Positions 34,731-43,640 of a stretch of 64,000 bases of DNA are shown here, piece after piece. Numbering within the stretch: position 1 is the stretch's first letter; each line of letters begins with the position of its first letter. The DNA is from Rhizobium indicum. GTDB lineage: Bacteria; Pseudomonadota; Alphaproteobacteria; Rhizobiales; Rhizobiaceae. The notes below the pieces were generated by a model. The model did not search any database, had not been told where the DNA came from, and was given only the letters and a program-made list of their open reading frames with translations. A program made the position numbers and the translations under genes. The DNA lies in the NCBI RefSeq assembly GCF_005862305.2, contig NZ_CP054021.1:4629501-4693500 (forward strand), in the 5' to 3' direction.

Positions 34731-35767
34731 AGGCAGTGTCGGTCAGGCAACAGGGATGGTGGGCGCTTGCCGCGCTCACCACGGCGGCACTTCTCCTGCT
34801 CGGGCTGATGGTCAGTCTTGCCGTTTCGATCGGCGAGATCGCGATCCCGCTTGCGACGACGGCGGAGGCGATTTCGAACCGTCTGTTCGGAACGGATTTC
34901 GAGCTCAGCCGCATCCACCAGGGCATCGTCTGGGATTATCGTCTGAGCCGCGCGCTCGTCGCGGCCAGCGCCGGCGCGTCGCTCTCGCTTTCGGGCGCGA
35001 TCCTGCAGGCGCTGCTGCGCAATCCGCTGGCCGAACCCTACGTGCTCGGCATCTCCGCCGGTGCCTCGACGGGGGCCGTCTGCGTGATGATCCTCGGTTT
35101 CGGCTACGGTGTTCTCGGCCTGTCGAGCGGCGCCTTCATCGGTGCGGTCATTGCCTTTTTGCTGGTCGGCATCCTGGCGACGGGTGCGGGGGGAACCGGT
35201 GAGCGCATCATCCTGTGCGGCGTCGCCGGTTCGCAGCTCTTCAATGCACTAACCTCCTACATCGTGACGACATCGGCGAATGCCGAGCAGGCGCGCGGCA
35301 TCCTGTTCTGGCTGCTGGGTTCGCTCAGCGGCGTGCGCTGGCCCGATGTCTATCTGTCGGTGCCAATCGCGCTTGCCGGCTTCGTCATCTGCATGGCCCA
35401 TGTGCGGGCGCTCGACGCCTTCGCCTTCGGCACGGATGCCGCCGCCTCGCTCGGCATTGCCGTACGCCGCGTCCAGATCGTGCTGTTCGCCATGACGGCG
35501 GCGATGACGGCAAGCGTCGTCAGCATGGTGGGTTCGATCGGCTTCGTCGGCCTCGTCATCCCCCATGCCGCCCGCTTCCTCGTCGGGCCGGCGCATAGGC
35601 GGCTGCTGCCGGCAACGGCGCTCGGCGGCGCGATCTACATGGTCGGAGCCGATATCATTTCGCGCATCATCATCCCGCAGCAGATCCTGCCGATCGGGGT
35701 CGTCACCGCGCTCTTCGGCGCACCGGCCTTCGCCGTCATCCTCTATCGTGTGCGGGGGAAGGCATGA
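34727..35767 (+). CDS. FecCD/BtuC-type ABC transporter permease
   Basis: 346 residues with about ten membrane helices. Family motifs: DYRLSRALVAASAGASLSLS, ILQALLRNPLAEPYVLGISA near residues 88-108, and GSIGFVGLVIPHAARFLVGP where the ATPase docks. It overlaps the binding-protein gene by 4 bp at the start and the ATPase gene by 4 bp at the end. It moves the substrate across the inner membrane. Confidence 0.94.
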   Translation: MKAVSVRQQGWWALAALTTAALLLLGLMVSLAVSIGEIAIPLATTAEAISNRLFGTDFELSRIHQGIVWDYRLSRALVAASAGASLSLSGAILQALLRNPLAEPYVLGISAGASTGAVCVMILGFGYGVLGLSSGAFIGAVIAFLLVGILATGAGGTGERIILCGVAGSQLFNALTSYIVTTSANAEQARGILFWLLGSLSGVRWPDVYLSVPIALAGFVICMAHVRALDAFAFGTDAAASLGIAVRRVQIVLFAMTAAMTASVVSMVGSIGFVGLVIPHAARFLVGPAHRRLLPATALGGAIYMVGADIISRIIIPQQILPIGVVTALFGAPAFAVILYRVRGKA

Positions 35768-36528
35768 GCATCAGCATCGACGAGGTGAGCTTTGCCGCCG
35801 GTAATATCGTCATCGTCAACGGCGTCAGCCTGACGGTGGAAAAGGGCAAGGTGCTCGGTCTGCTCGGGCCGAACGGTTCCGGCAAGTCGAGCCTTCTCAG
35901 ATTGATCTGCCGGCTGCGCAGGGTTCGCAGCGGCATCATCCGGCTGGGTGACGACGACATTTCCTCGCTGCCGCGCGCAGCCCTTGCGCGTCGCGTCGCC
36001 TTTGTCGAGCAGCAGTCGACGACCGATACGCAATTGACTGTGCGCGACGTGGTGCGGCTCGGCCGCACGCCGCATCGCGGGCTGTTGTCGTCCTGGGGTG
36101 CCGGAGACGACGCCGCCGTCGACGAGGCCCTGTCGCGGGTGGGTATGCAGGAGAGGGCGGGCCAGCTCTGGCAGACGCTGTCGGGCGGCGAGCGCCAGCG
36201 CGTCCATATTGCCAGATCGCTGGCGCAGGCGCCGAGCGAACTGCTGCTCGACGAGCCGACCAACCATCTCGATATCCAGCATCAGCTCGACATTCTCTCG
36301 CTGATCTCGAAGCTCGGCATCACCTGCATCGTCGCGCTGCACGATCTCAATCTGGCGGCGATGTTCTGCGACAGGCTGGCGGTGCTTCAGAAAGGCGAGA
36401 TCGTCGCCTCCGGCGCGCCGGAGGAGGTGCTGACCGAGGATATGATCGGCCGGGTCTTCGGCGTTCGCGCCCATGTCCAGAAATCGGCCGTGCATGGCCG
36501 GCATCATATCCAATACGTCATGGATTGA
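35764..36528 (+). CDS. ABC transporter ATPase (FecE/BtuD type)
   Basis: 254 residues. Walker A GPNGSGKS, Q-loop in VEQQSTTDTQ, signature LSGGERQRV, Walker B ELLLDEPTNHLD and switch His in ALHDLNLAAMF. It powers the permease encoded just upstream. The C-terminus reads GRHHIQYVMD; a diverged copy of this ending and the bases after it occurs again at 38338-38404. Confidence 0.94.
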   Translation: MSISIDEVSFAAGNIVIVNGVSLTVEKGKVLGLLGPNGSGKSSLLRLICRLRRVRSGIIRLGDDDISSLPRAALARRVAFVEQQSTTDTQLTVRDVVRLGRTPHRGLLSSWGAGDDAAVDEALSRVGMQERAGQLWQTLSGGERQRVHIARSLAQAPSELLLDEPTNHLDIQHQLDILSLISKLGITCIVALHDLNLAAMFCDRLAVLQKGEIVASGAPEEVLTEDMIGRVFGVRAHVQKSAVHGRHHIQYVMD

Positions 36529-36714
36529 CGGATGGCCGGGAATTTCGATCTCAAGGAGGGGATCCGGGATTGTTGGTCGAGACGGTCGGAGACCTTCGAC
36601 CTCGCTTTCGGCCACAGGATCGCCAGCGGTCACAAGGCCGGCGCTGTCTCTTCATGCATGCCGTCCTGCCAAAACCGCTGGGCATTTTCCGGCGACATGC
36701 ATGAGTACAAAGAT

Positions 36715-37206
36715 CTAAAGCGGCGGAAACCGCATTGCCTCCCGCAGCAACTTAATAGCCTCTGAGACAGAAGGCCCTCTGATCGGCGGCGGCTCTGCGC
36801 GTTCACAGAACTCTCGCCAGACAAACAGCGTCAGTTCTGCGCCATCCGTTGCAGTTTCCCCCGGTCCCTCTGCAAAATTCTCAAGCAGGCGATATCGAGC
36901 GTCCTTCCAGAACAACGCCTCCACCCATTCATATATCGGGATCACATGGAAGTGGATCGGATAACCGGGCGTGTGTCCATACCGGCCGATATAGACGCGC
37001 TGAGCATTCAATTGCCGTTTCAGCGTACTCTGAGCCCTTGCGAGCAATGGGCCGAATTCGGCCAAAGCGTCTTCAGGCAGATCCGACAGATCGTTGGCGT
37101 CGGTCTTGGAACTGATCATGAGGTAACCGGGAAGGGCGGAGTTCATGCGGTGGTTCACAAGCCATCCGGCCGTCTCGACAACGTGAAAGCGCTGAGGGAT
37201 CTCCAC
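36715..37206 (-). CDS. HIT-like (histidine triad) protein
   Basis: 163 residues. HIT features: LPGYLMISSKTDANDLSDL, a central helix with LLARAQSTLKRQLNAQRVYI, and GHTPGYPIHFHVIPIYEW. The triad H-x-H-x-H appears as His85-Phe-His87-Val-Ile, so the third histidine is replaced, though the catalytic middle position may remain. HIT proteins hydrolyse or transfer nucleotide phosphoramidates and dinucleotides; loss of one His makes activity uncertain. It is convergent with the ABC operon. Confidence 0.8.
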   Translation of the reverse strand: MEIPQRFHVVETAGWLVNHRMNSALPGYLMISSKTDANDLSDLPEDALAEFGPLLARAQSTLKRQLNAQRVYIGRYGHTPGYPIHFHVIPIYEWVEALFWKDARYRLLENFAEGPGETATDGAELTLFVWREFCERAEPPPIRGPSVSEAIKLLREAMRFPPL

Positions 37207-37238
37207 GGACTGCCTCTTACTCCTGATGCCCCGTCAGG

Positions 37239-37299
37239 GGACGCTGTAACACATTGGATTGCTGCATAATTTTATCCTTAAATCGACTGCAATTTAAGG
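37239..37299 (-). repeat. Rhizobium palindromic intergenic repeat, truncated copy
   Basis: In reverse orientation the block reads CCTTAAATTGCAGTCGATTT, AAGGATAAAATTATGCAGCA and then TGTTACAGCGTCC. The same order occurs in the longer copy at 60877-60970. The hairpin CCTTAAAT/ATTTAAGG marks one end. It resembles RIME2-type Rhizobium elements; the name is from memory. Confidence 0.7.
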
Positions 37300-37384
37300 T
37301 ATGGGTTGAGATAGCAGCCGGCAACGGTTATCTCCAGCCGACCTGCAAGCGGATCGTCCGCGAACGACAAGGCGCATAGCTCCC

Positions 37385-38308
37385 ATGATCCCCGATTTCC
37401 TCGTCACCCATTCCGGTGGCTTTCATGCCGACGAATTGCTGTCGAGCGTCATCCTGACCCGGCTTTTCCCGCAGGCTCGTATCGTTCGCAGCCGCGCGGC
37501 GGAGTGGATCACGCCGGGCGAAGACCGGATCATCTACGATGTCGGCGGAGCCTATGATCCCGCTGCCGGGATATTCGATCACCACCAGCGCGGCGCGCCG
37601 TTGCGCGACGATGGCCAGCCCTACAGCTCGTTCGGCCTGATCTGGAAGCATTACGGCCGTGATTATCTCGCAGCCTTCGGCCTTCCCGAAGCGCATGTCG
37701 AGGCGATGCATGGCTCTTTCGACGCCAGCTTCGTGCTGCCGGTCGATCTGACCGACAATGGCGCGCTCAGCCCATCCGGGCCGCTGGCCGCGCTGACGCT
37801 GCCGGCGCTGCTGGAAACCCTGAAACCGGTTTTCGACGAAGCAGACCCTGAGGCCGACGATCGCGCCTTCCACACGGCCCTTGCCATTGCCCGCAGTTTC
37901 GTCGAGGCCAGGATCGCTCAGAGTGCCGCAAAATTGCGGGCCGAGGCGATCGTGCATCGGGCAATCGAGGCTGCGGGGCAGGGGCGTGTTCTGGAATTGC
38001 CGAGGGGCATGCCCTTCCGTCCCGCTATCGTCAAGGCGGGCGCCGATCACCTGCTGTTCGTCGTCCACCCGCGCGAAAAGGATTGGTGCGTGACCGGCAT
38101 CCGCCGCGCCGAGGACGGGTTCGAGCTCAGGGCCGACCTGCCGGCGGCCTGGGCCGGGCTCACCAATGGCGCATTGGAGGCGGTTTGCGGCATAGAGGGC
38201 GCAAGCTTCTGCCATAACGGCCGCTTCATCGCTGCCGCCAGGACCCGCGAAGCCGCTCTCGCCATGGCCGAGCTGGCGGTAAAGGAGGCGCTTTCGATCG
38301 GCACGTAG
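37385..38308 (+). CDS. MYG1-family protein (UPF0160, DHH-like exonuclease superfamily)
   Basis: 307 residues. The N-terminus has FLVTHSGGFHADELLSSVIL, the MYG1 metal-binding signature, followed by IIYDVGGAYDPAAGIFDHHQ with the D-H-H motif that gives the superfamily its name. Eukaryotic MYG1 is a 3'-5' RNA exonuclease in nucleus and mitochondria; bacterial members are little studied but likely share nuclease chemistry. Length is normal. It is monocistronic. Confidence 0.92.
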   Translation: MIPDFLVTHSGGFHADELLSSVILTRLFPQARIVRSRAAEWITPGEDRIIYDVGGAYDPAAGIFDHHQRGAPLRDDGQPYSSFGLIWKHYGRDYLAAFGLPEAHVEAMHGSFDASFVLPVDLTDNGALSPSGPLAALTLPALLETLKPVFDEADPEADDRAFHTALAIARSFVEARIAQSAAKLRAEAIVHRAIEAAGQGRVLELPRGMPFRPAIVKAGADHLLFVVHPREKDWCVTGIRRAEDGFELRADLPAAWAGLTNGALEAVCGIEGASFCHNGRFIAAARTREAALAMAELAVKEALSIGT

Positions 38309-38337
38309 GTCAAATGGCGGCAGTTGAGGTGGCGCGG

Positions 38338-38404
38338 GGCCTGCATCATATCCATTACGCCGTGGATTGAAGGATAGCTGGCCGGATTTTCGATCTCAAC
38401 GAGC
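38338..38404 (+). pseudogene. Remnant of a FecE-type ATPase gene 3' end
   Basis: The frame reads GLHHIHYAVD and stop (38368-38370), matching the C-terminus GRHHIQYVMD of the ATPase at 36528. The match continues past the stop (GGCCGGA, TTTCGATCTCAA, GAG) over about 65 bp with a few differences and a 4-base gap. The remnant is too different to be a fresh copy, so it probably derives from a related gene. Confidence 0.75.
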
Positions 38405-38580
38405 TTATCCGCGTCTCGAGTCCCCTGGACATCAGATGGCGTTCAAGTGGCCCCAATTGTGGGGCCGATTGACTTGTTGCCGCGAAGGACTAAGCTTTAT
38501 GCCATAACAACCACTACTCCCACGCGAGAGATTGCGGAGGGTGCAAGTGGCTGGCAACCTTGAGGAGGATGAGGTTTGCC

Positions 38581-38970
38581 ATGGATTACCGTGTTGTTCT
38601 GCTGATCGCCACATCCGTGATTGCTCTTTCCCCTGCTGACGCCGGGGCGCAGGAGGGCGATGCGACGGCGGGTGCTGCCGTTTTTAAGAAATGCGTGACC
38701 TGTCATGTCGCCGATTCCGATACGAACAAGGTCGGCCCGTCGTTGAACGGGCTGTTCGGCCGGAAGGCCGGAACGCATCCCAATTACGCCTATTCGGCCG
38801 GGATGAAGGCGGCCGGCGAGGGCGGTCTCGTCTGGGACGAGACGGTGCTGCGCGACTATCTGCACAATCCGAAGGGGAAGGTGAAGGGTACGAAGATGGC
38901 CTTCGTCGGGGTGAAGGACGACCAGGAAATCACCAATCTCATCGCCTATCTCAAACAATATTCCAAGTGA
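38581..38970 (+). CDS. Class I soluble c-type cytochrome (c2/c550-like)
   Basis: 129 residues. The signal peptide MDYRVVLLIATSVIALSPAD is followed by a cleavage site near AGA-QEG. Heme is bound by CVTCH (Cys38, Cys41, His42) and Met106 (GTKMAF) is the sixth ligand. GAGGAGGATGAGG precedes the ATG at 38581. As a periplasmic electron carrier placed 165 bp before an oxidase operon, it is the likely electron donor to that oxidase. Confidence 0.93.
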   Translation: MDYRVVLLIATSVIALSPADAGAQEGDATAGAAVFKKCVTCHVADSDTNKVGPSLNGLFGRKAGTHPNYAYSAGMKAAGEGGLVWDETVLRDYLHNPKGKVKGTKMAFVGVKDDQEITNLIAYLKQYSK

Positions 38971-39135
38971 TGGGCAACATTCCCCGCGACGGGCAATACT
39001 CCAAATGGCGGCTCGCGGCCCGGGGCGCATGCCTAAATTGCCGTAATTGCCGATATTTTCTATCTGTGCGATAATAAACACGGACTTTTTGCGGAATGCG
39101 GTTTCACGGGTCGACCTGCTCGAGGAGGAGCGGAC

Positions 39136-39954
39136 ATGGCTGTCGTGCTGATCCTCGTCCTGATTGTCGTCGGCTCCGTGCTGTTCCATGTGCTGAGCCC
39201 GTGGTGGTGGACGCCGATCGCGTCCAACTGGACCTATATCGACACCACCCTCGTCATCACCTTCTGGATCACAGGCATCGTCTTCGTGGCGGTGGTTTTG
39301 TTCATGGCCTATTGCGTCTTCCGCTTCCGGCACAAGCCGGGCAACCGTGCACATTACGAGCCCGAGAACCGCAGGCTGGAATTGCTGCTGGGAGGGGGAA
39401 CGGCGGTCGGCGTTGCGGCGATGCTGGCGCCCGGCCTGATCGTGTGGAACCAGTTCATCACAGTGCCTGCCGATGCCGCATCCGTCGAGGTCGTCAGCCA
39501 GCAGTGGCTGTGGAGTTTCCGGTTGCCCGGAGCCGACGGAAAGCTCGGCCGCGCCGAAACCGGCGACGTCACCCCCGAAAACCCGCTCGGCCTTGATAAA
39601 AACGACGCAAGCGGCCTTGACGACGTGATCATCGAGGGCGGCGAATTGCATCTGCCGATCGGCAAGCCGGTGCACATATTGCTGCGCTCGGTCGACGTGC
39701 TCCATGATTTCTACGTGCCGGAATTCCGCGCCAAGATGGACATGATACCCGGCATGATCACCTATTTCTGGTTCACGCCGACGCGGACAGGGACCTTCGA
39801 CATCCTCTGCGCCGAACTCTGTGGCGTCGGCCATGGGCAAATGCGCGGCACCGTCGTTGTCGAGGAGGATGCGGATTACCAGACCTGGCTCGGGCAGCAG
39901 CAGACATTCACCCAGCTTACGGCGTCATCGGGAGAGATGCCGCCGGCAAACTGA
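39136..39954 (+). CDS. coxM: Cytochrome c oxidase subunit II (CoxM-like)
   Basis: 272 residues. Membrane helices at about 1-20, 35-60 and possibly 83-105, then a periplasmic cupredoxin domain. The CuA site is CAELCGVGHGQM (C-x3-C-x3-H-x2-M) with the upstream His in SVDVLHDFYVPEF. No fused cytochrome c domain is present; a separate cytochrome gene is upstream. GAGGAGGAG lies before the start. Gene names follow the coxMNOP order of Bradyrhizobium by analogy. Confidence 0.9.
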   Translation: MAVVLILVLIVVGSVLFHVLSPWWWTPIASNWTYIDTTLVITFWITGIVFVAVVLFMAYCVFRFRHKPGNRAHYEPENRRLELLLGGGTAVGVAAMLAPGLIVWNQFITVPADAASVEVVSQQWLWSFRLPGADGKLGRAETGDVTPENPLGLDKNDASGLDDVIIEGGELHLPIGKPVHILLRSVDVLHDFYVPEFRAKMDMIPGMITYFWFTPTRTGTFDILCAELCGVGHGQMRGTVVVEEDADYQTWLGQQQTFTQLTASSGEMPPAN

Positions 39955-39999
39955 CCCCCAGCGGTCGCAGACCGCTGGGAGACGAAGGGGAGAGAGATC

Positions 40000-41778
40000 A
40001 TGGTCGAGATTCCATCCGACAGCGCAGGCGCCGTCCCCTCTGCTGAAGTCGAGGATGTCGAACTCTATCATCCGAAAAGCTGGTGGACAAAATATGTGTT
40101 CAGCCAGGATGCCAAGATCATTGCCGTCCAATATTCGCTCACGGCGATCGCAATCGGCCTGGTGGCGCTGGTACTCTCCTGGCTGATGCGGATTCAGCTC
40201 GCCTTTCCCGGCTATTTCACCTTCATCGATGCCGATCATTATTATCAGTTCATCACCATGCACGGCATGATCATGGTGATCTATCTGCTGACCGCACTGT
40301 TCCTCGGCGGCTTCGGCAATTACCTCATTCCGCTGATGGTCGGCGCGCGCGATATGGTGTTTCCCTACGCCAACATGCTGAGCTATTGGATTTACCTGCT
40401 CGCAGTGCTGATCCTCGCTGCGGGCTTTTTCGCCCCCGGAGGCCCGACGGGGGCCGGCTGGACCCTCTATCCGCCACAGGCCGTTCTCTCCGGCACGCCT
40501 GGCGGCAAGGACTGGGGCATCCTGCTGATGCTCTCCTCGCTGATCGTCTTCATCATCGGCTTCACCATGGGTGGGCTGAACTATGTGGTGACTGTGCTGC
40601 AGGGGCGGGCGCGCGGCATGACACTGATGCGCATGCCGCTCACCGTCTGGGGCATCTTCACCGCGACCGTGATGGCGCTGCTCGCCTTTCCCGCGCTCTT
40701 CGTCGCCTGCGTCATGATGATGTTCGATCGCCTGCTCGGCACGAGCTTCTTCATGCCTGCCATCGTCGAAATGGGCACGCAGCTACAGCATGGCGGCGGC
40801 AGCCCGATCCTCTTCCAGCACCTCTTCTGGTTCTTCGGGCATCCGGAGGTCTATATCGTCGCGCTGCCTGCCTTCGGCATCGTTTCGGACCTGATCAGCA
40901 CGCATGCGCGCAAGAACATCTTCGGCTACTGCATGATGGTCTGGGCGATCGTCATCATCGGCGCGCTCAGCTTTGTCGTCTGGGCGCATCACATGTATGT
41001 CAGCGGCATGAACCCGGCCTTCGGGTTCTTCTTCGCCACGACGACGCTGATCATTGCCGTCCCAACGGCGATCAAGGTCTACAACTGGGTGCTGACGCTG
41101 TGGCGCGGCGACATCCACCTGACCCTGCCGATGCTCTTTGCGCTCGCCTTCATCGTCACCTTCGTCAATGGCGGGCTGACGGGCCTGTTCCTCGGCAACG
41201 TCGTCGTCGACGTGCCGCTGTCGGACACGATGTTCGTCGTCGCGCATTTCCACATGGTCATGGGTGTGGCGCCGATCCTCGTCATCTTCGGGGCGATCTA
41301 TCACTGGTATCCGAAGGTGACGGGACGCATGCTGAACGACGTGCTCGGCCATATCCACTTCTGGATCACCTTCCTCGGCACCTATGCGATCTTCTTTCCG
41401 ATGCACTATCTCGGCCTGCTCGGCGTGCCGCGTCGCTATTTCGAGATGGGGGAGACGGCCTTCGTTCCGCCTTCGGCCCATACGCTGAATATCTTCATCA
41501 CCGTCATGGCGCTGATCGTCGGGGCCGGACAGATGGTCTTCCTGTTCAATCTGGTCTGGAGCCTTTTCCGGGGCAGGGAGTCCGGCGGCAATCCATGGCG
41601 GGCAACGACGCTCGAATGGCAGACGCCGCAGACGCCGCCAGCCCACGGCAACTGGGGAAAGGATCTGCCTGTCGTCTACCGCTGGGCCTATGACTACAGC
41701 GTGCCCGGGGCGGCCGAGGACTTCATTCCGCAGACAGTGCCATCAGGCGGCGGCGTCACACGGGAGGTCCACGCATGA
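40000..41778 (+). CDS. coxN: Cytochrome c oxidase subunit I (CoxN-like)
   Basis: 592 residues, about 12 or more membrane helices. Metal ligands: the low-spin heme His in TMHGMIMVIYL, CuB His and cross-linked Tyr in GHPEVYIVALP, the CuB His pair in WAHHMYVSGM, and the heme a3/heme a His pair in VVAHFHMVMG. The HPEVY Tyr places it in the A-type oxidase family. GGGGAGAGAG precedes the ATG. It overlaps the next gene by 4 bp. The enzyme reduces oxygen to water and pumps protons. Confidence 0.95.
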   Translation: MVEIPSDSAGAVPSAEVEDVELYHPKSWWTKYVFSQDAKIIAVQYSLTAIAIGLVALVLSWLMRIQLAFPGYFTFIDADHYYQFITMHGMIMVIYLLTALFLGGFGNYLIPLMVGARDMVFPYANMLSYWIYLLAVLILAAGFFAPGGPTGAGWTLYPPQAVLSGTPGGKDWGILLMLSSLIVFIIGFTMGGLNYVVTVLQGRARGMTLMRMPLTVWGIFTATVMALLAFPALFVACVMMMFDRLLGTSFFMPAIVEMGTQLQHGGGSPILFQHLFWFFGHPEVYIVALPAFGIVSDLISTHARKNIFGYCMMVWAIVIIGALSFVVWAHHMYVSGMNPAFGFFFATTTLIIAVPTAIKVYNWVLTLWRGDIHLTLPMLFALAFIVTFVNGGLTGLFLGNVVVDVPLSDTMFVVAHFHMVMGVAPILVIFGAIYHWYPKVTGRMLNDVLGHIHFWITFLGTYAIFFPMHYLGLLGVPRRYFEMGETAFVPPSAHTLNIFITVMALIVGAGQMVFLFNLVWSLFRGRESGGNPWRATTLEWQTPQTPPAHGNWGKDLPVVYRWAYDYSVPGAAEDFIPQTVPSGGGVTREVHA

Positions 41779-42494
41779 ACGTCATGCTGATCTTCCTCGC
41801 CGCAGTCGCCGCCATTATCTTCTGGTGGCTTTCCGGGCAGCGGTTGACCTCGAAGCCCTGGCTCGAAACCGGGTCGGTGCAACTGCCGGGTCATGACGGT
41901 GCCGAGCGGCAAAGGCTGCCGGCGCCGGCGGTGAAAATCGGGCTCTTCGTGTTTCTCGGCGTCGTCGGCGCTGTCTTCAGCCTTGCTGTTAGCGCCTATT
42001 TCATGCGCATGGCGTCGACCGACTGGTGGGCGACGCCTGTTCCCCGGCTGCTCTGGGTGAACACTGCGGCACTGGCCTTAAGCAGCGCTGCCCTTCAATG
42101 GGCGAAAAGAGAAGCAGGTCATGGCCGCATGGAAGTGCTGCGACCGGCGCTTGCTGCAGGGCTTGCGCTTGCCATTTTCTTCCTCGTCGGACAAATCCAG
42201 GCATGGCGGGAGCTGACGGCGGCCGGGTACGTGCTGGCCGATAACCCTTCCAACAGCTTCTTCTACATGCTGACCGGGCTGCACGGCCTGCATATCCTCG
42301 GCGGGCTTGCCGTGCTCGCGCACACGACGGTCAGGGCCTTTTCAACGGCTGTGGCGACGGACAGGCTGCGCCTCAGCGTCGATCTTTCCGCCATCTACTC
42401 GCATTTCATGCTCGCCGTCTGGCTGTTGCTCTTCGCGCTCTTTGCCGGATGGGCGAATGATTTCGTCGATCTCTGCCGCACACTGCTCAGTTAG
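41775..42494 (+). CDS. coxO: Heme-copper oxidase subunit III-like protein (CoxO-like)
   Basis: 239 residues with about seven hydrophobic helices. The second half has the subunit III pattern: FYMLTGLHGLHILGGLAVLA, the E/Q-x-W segment VGQIQAWRELTAAGYV, and the final IYSHFMLAVWLLLFALF where the family has YWHFVDxVW. The N-terminal 50 residues are unusual for subunit III and include a membrane helix. It overlaps subunit I by 4 bp. A second subunit III follows, so this is the divergent one. Confidence 0.85.
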   Translation: MNVMLIFLAAVAAIIFWWLSGQRLTSKPWLETGSVQLPGHDGAERQRLPAPAVKIGLFVFLGVVGAVFSLAVSAYFMRMASTDWWATPVPRLLWVNTAALALSSAALQWAKREAGHGRMEVLRPALAAGLALAIFFLVGQIQAWRELTAAGYVLADNPSNSFFYMLTGLHGLHILGGLAVLAHTTVRAFSTAVATDRLRLSVDLSAIYSHFMLAVWLLLFALFAGWANDFVDLCRTLLS

Positions 42495-42505
42495 GAGATT
42501 TGCAG

Positions 42506-43225
42506 ATGGCACATCCTGTCCAGACACACGGCGAGCCAGGCCTAGGCCCGGTCGGCCTGCGCGGTGTCGCCGCCGATTTCAGCTCGGATCAGCGCGCCTT
42601 CAAGACCGCCTCCTGGGGCAAGGCGATGATGTGGATCTTTCTCTTGAGCGACACCTTCGTCTTCGGCTGTTTCCTGATCGCCTATATGACGGCCCGGATG
42701 TCGACGCCGGTTGCATGGCCCAATCCGAGCGAGGTCTTCGCGCTGCATATCGGCGGCCAGAACGTTCCGCTGATCCTGATCGCGATCATGACTTTCGTGC
42801 TGATCTCAAGCAGCGGCACCATGGCGATGGCGGTCAATTTCGGCTATCGCCGCGACCGCCGCATGACTGCCATGCTGATGCTGCTCACGGCCGTTCTCGG
42901 CGCAGGCTTCGTTGGCATGCAGGCCTTCGAATGGACGAAGCTGATCACCGAAGGCGTGCGCCCCTGGGAGAACCCGTGGGGGGCGGCACAGTTCGGATCG
43001 ACTTTCTTCATGATAACAGGTTTTCACGGAACCCACGTCACGATCGGCGTCATCTTCCTCATCATCGTCGCCCGCAAGGTCTGGCGTGGCGATTTCGACG
43101 TGGAACGGCGCGGCTTCTTCACCAGCCGGAAAGGCCGCTACGAGGCCGTCGAGATCATGGGCCTCTATTGGCACTTCGTCGACCTGGTCTGGGTCTTCAT
43201 CTTCGCGTTTTTTTATCTGTGGTGA
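42506..43225 (+). CDS. coxP: Cytochrome c oxidase subunit III (CoxP-like)
   Basis: 239 residues from the ATG at 42506 (AGGAG at 42493-42497), with five predicted helices. Motifs: MMWIFLLSDTFVFGCFLIAY, GMQAFEWTKLITEG, FMITGFHGTHVTIGVIFLII and the classical ending MGLYWHFVDLVWVFIFAFFY. These identify a canonical subunit III. It lies 11 bp after the coxO stop and is in the same operon. Confidence 0.92.
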   Translation: MAHPVQTHGEPGLGPVGLRGVAADFSSDQRAFKTASWGKAMMWIFLLSDTFVFGCFLIAYMTARMSTPVAWPNPSEVFALHIGGQNVPLILIAIMTFVLISSSGTMAMAVNFGYRRDRRMTAMLMLLTAVLGAGFVGMQAFEWTKLITEGVRPWENPWGAAQFGSTFFMITGFHGTHVTIGVIFLIIVARKVWRGDFDVERRGFFTSRKGRYEAVEIMGLYWHFVDLVWVFIFAFFYLW

Positions 43226-43232
43226 GGTCGTC

Positions 43233-43598
43233 ATGAGCGAGACAACGGCGCATGCGCAAAGCCAAACGGTGCATGCACAAACACACACCGGACAGCAGCA
43301 CCCGATCCGGCTCTATCTATTCGTCTGGGGCCTGCTCTTCGTGCTCAGCGCCTTTTCCTACATGGTCGATTATCTCGGCGTCCAGGGTTATCTCAGGTGG
43401 ACGCTAATCCTCGTGTTCATGATGCTGAAGGCCGGGCTGATCGTCGCCGTCTTCATGCACATGGCCTGGGAACGGCTGGCGCTCGTCTACGCCATCCTGC
43501 TGCCGCCGCTGCTGGTGCTGGTTTTCGTGGCGCTGATGGTATCGGAAGCGGACTACACGATCTTTACCCGGCTGGCATTCTTTGGGGCTGGGCCGTAG
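43233..43598 (+). CDS. Cytochrome c oxidase subunit IV-type small membrane protein
   Basis: 121 residues from the ATG at 43233, 7 bp after the coxP stop, with GTGAGG before it. A His/Gln/Thr-rich N-terminus (about 1-25) is followed by three helices: LYLFVWGLLFVLSAFSYMVD, LILVFMMLKAGLIVAVFMHM and YAILLPPLLVLVFVALMVSE. The lysine and M-H-M in the second helix are typical of prokaryotic subunit IV (COX4_pro). Last gene of the oxidase operon. Confidence 0.88.
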   Translation: MSETTAHAQSQTVHAQTHTGQQHPIRLYLFVWGLLFVLSAFSYMVDYLGVQGYLRWTLILVFMMLKAGLIVAVFMHMAWERLALVYAILLPPLLVLVFVALMVSEADYTIFTRLAFFGAGP

Positions 43599-43640
43599 GG
43601 TCTGTTGGACAGGATGGACAGATCGGAGCGGACTTCGACC

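Noticed and set aside
40083..41693. 536-codon + frame inside the cox subunit I gene
   Set aside because: It is an out-of-frame shadow rich in Arg, His and Asp. The other frame carries all metal ligands of the oxidase.
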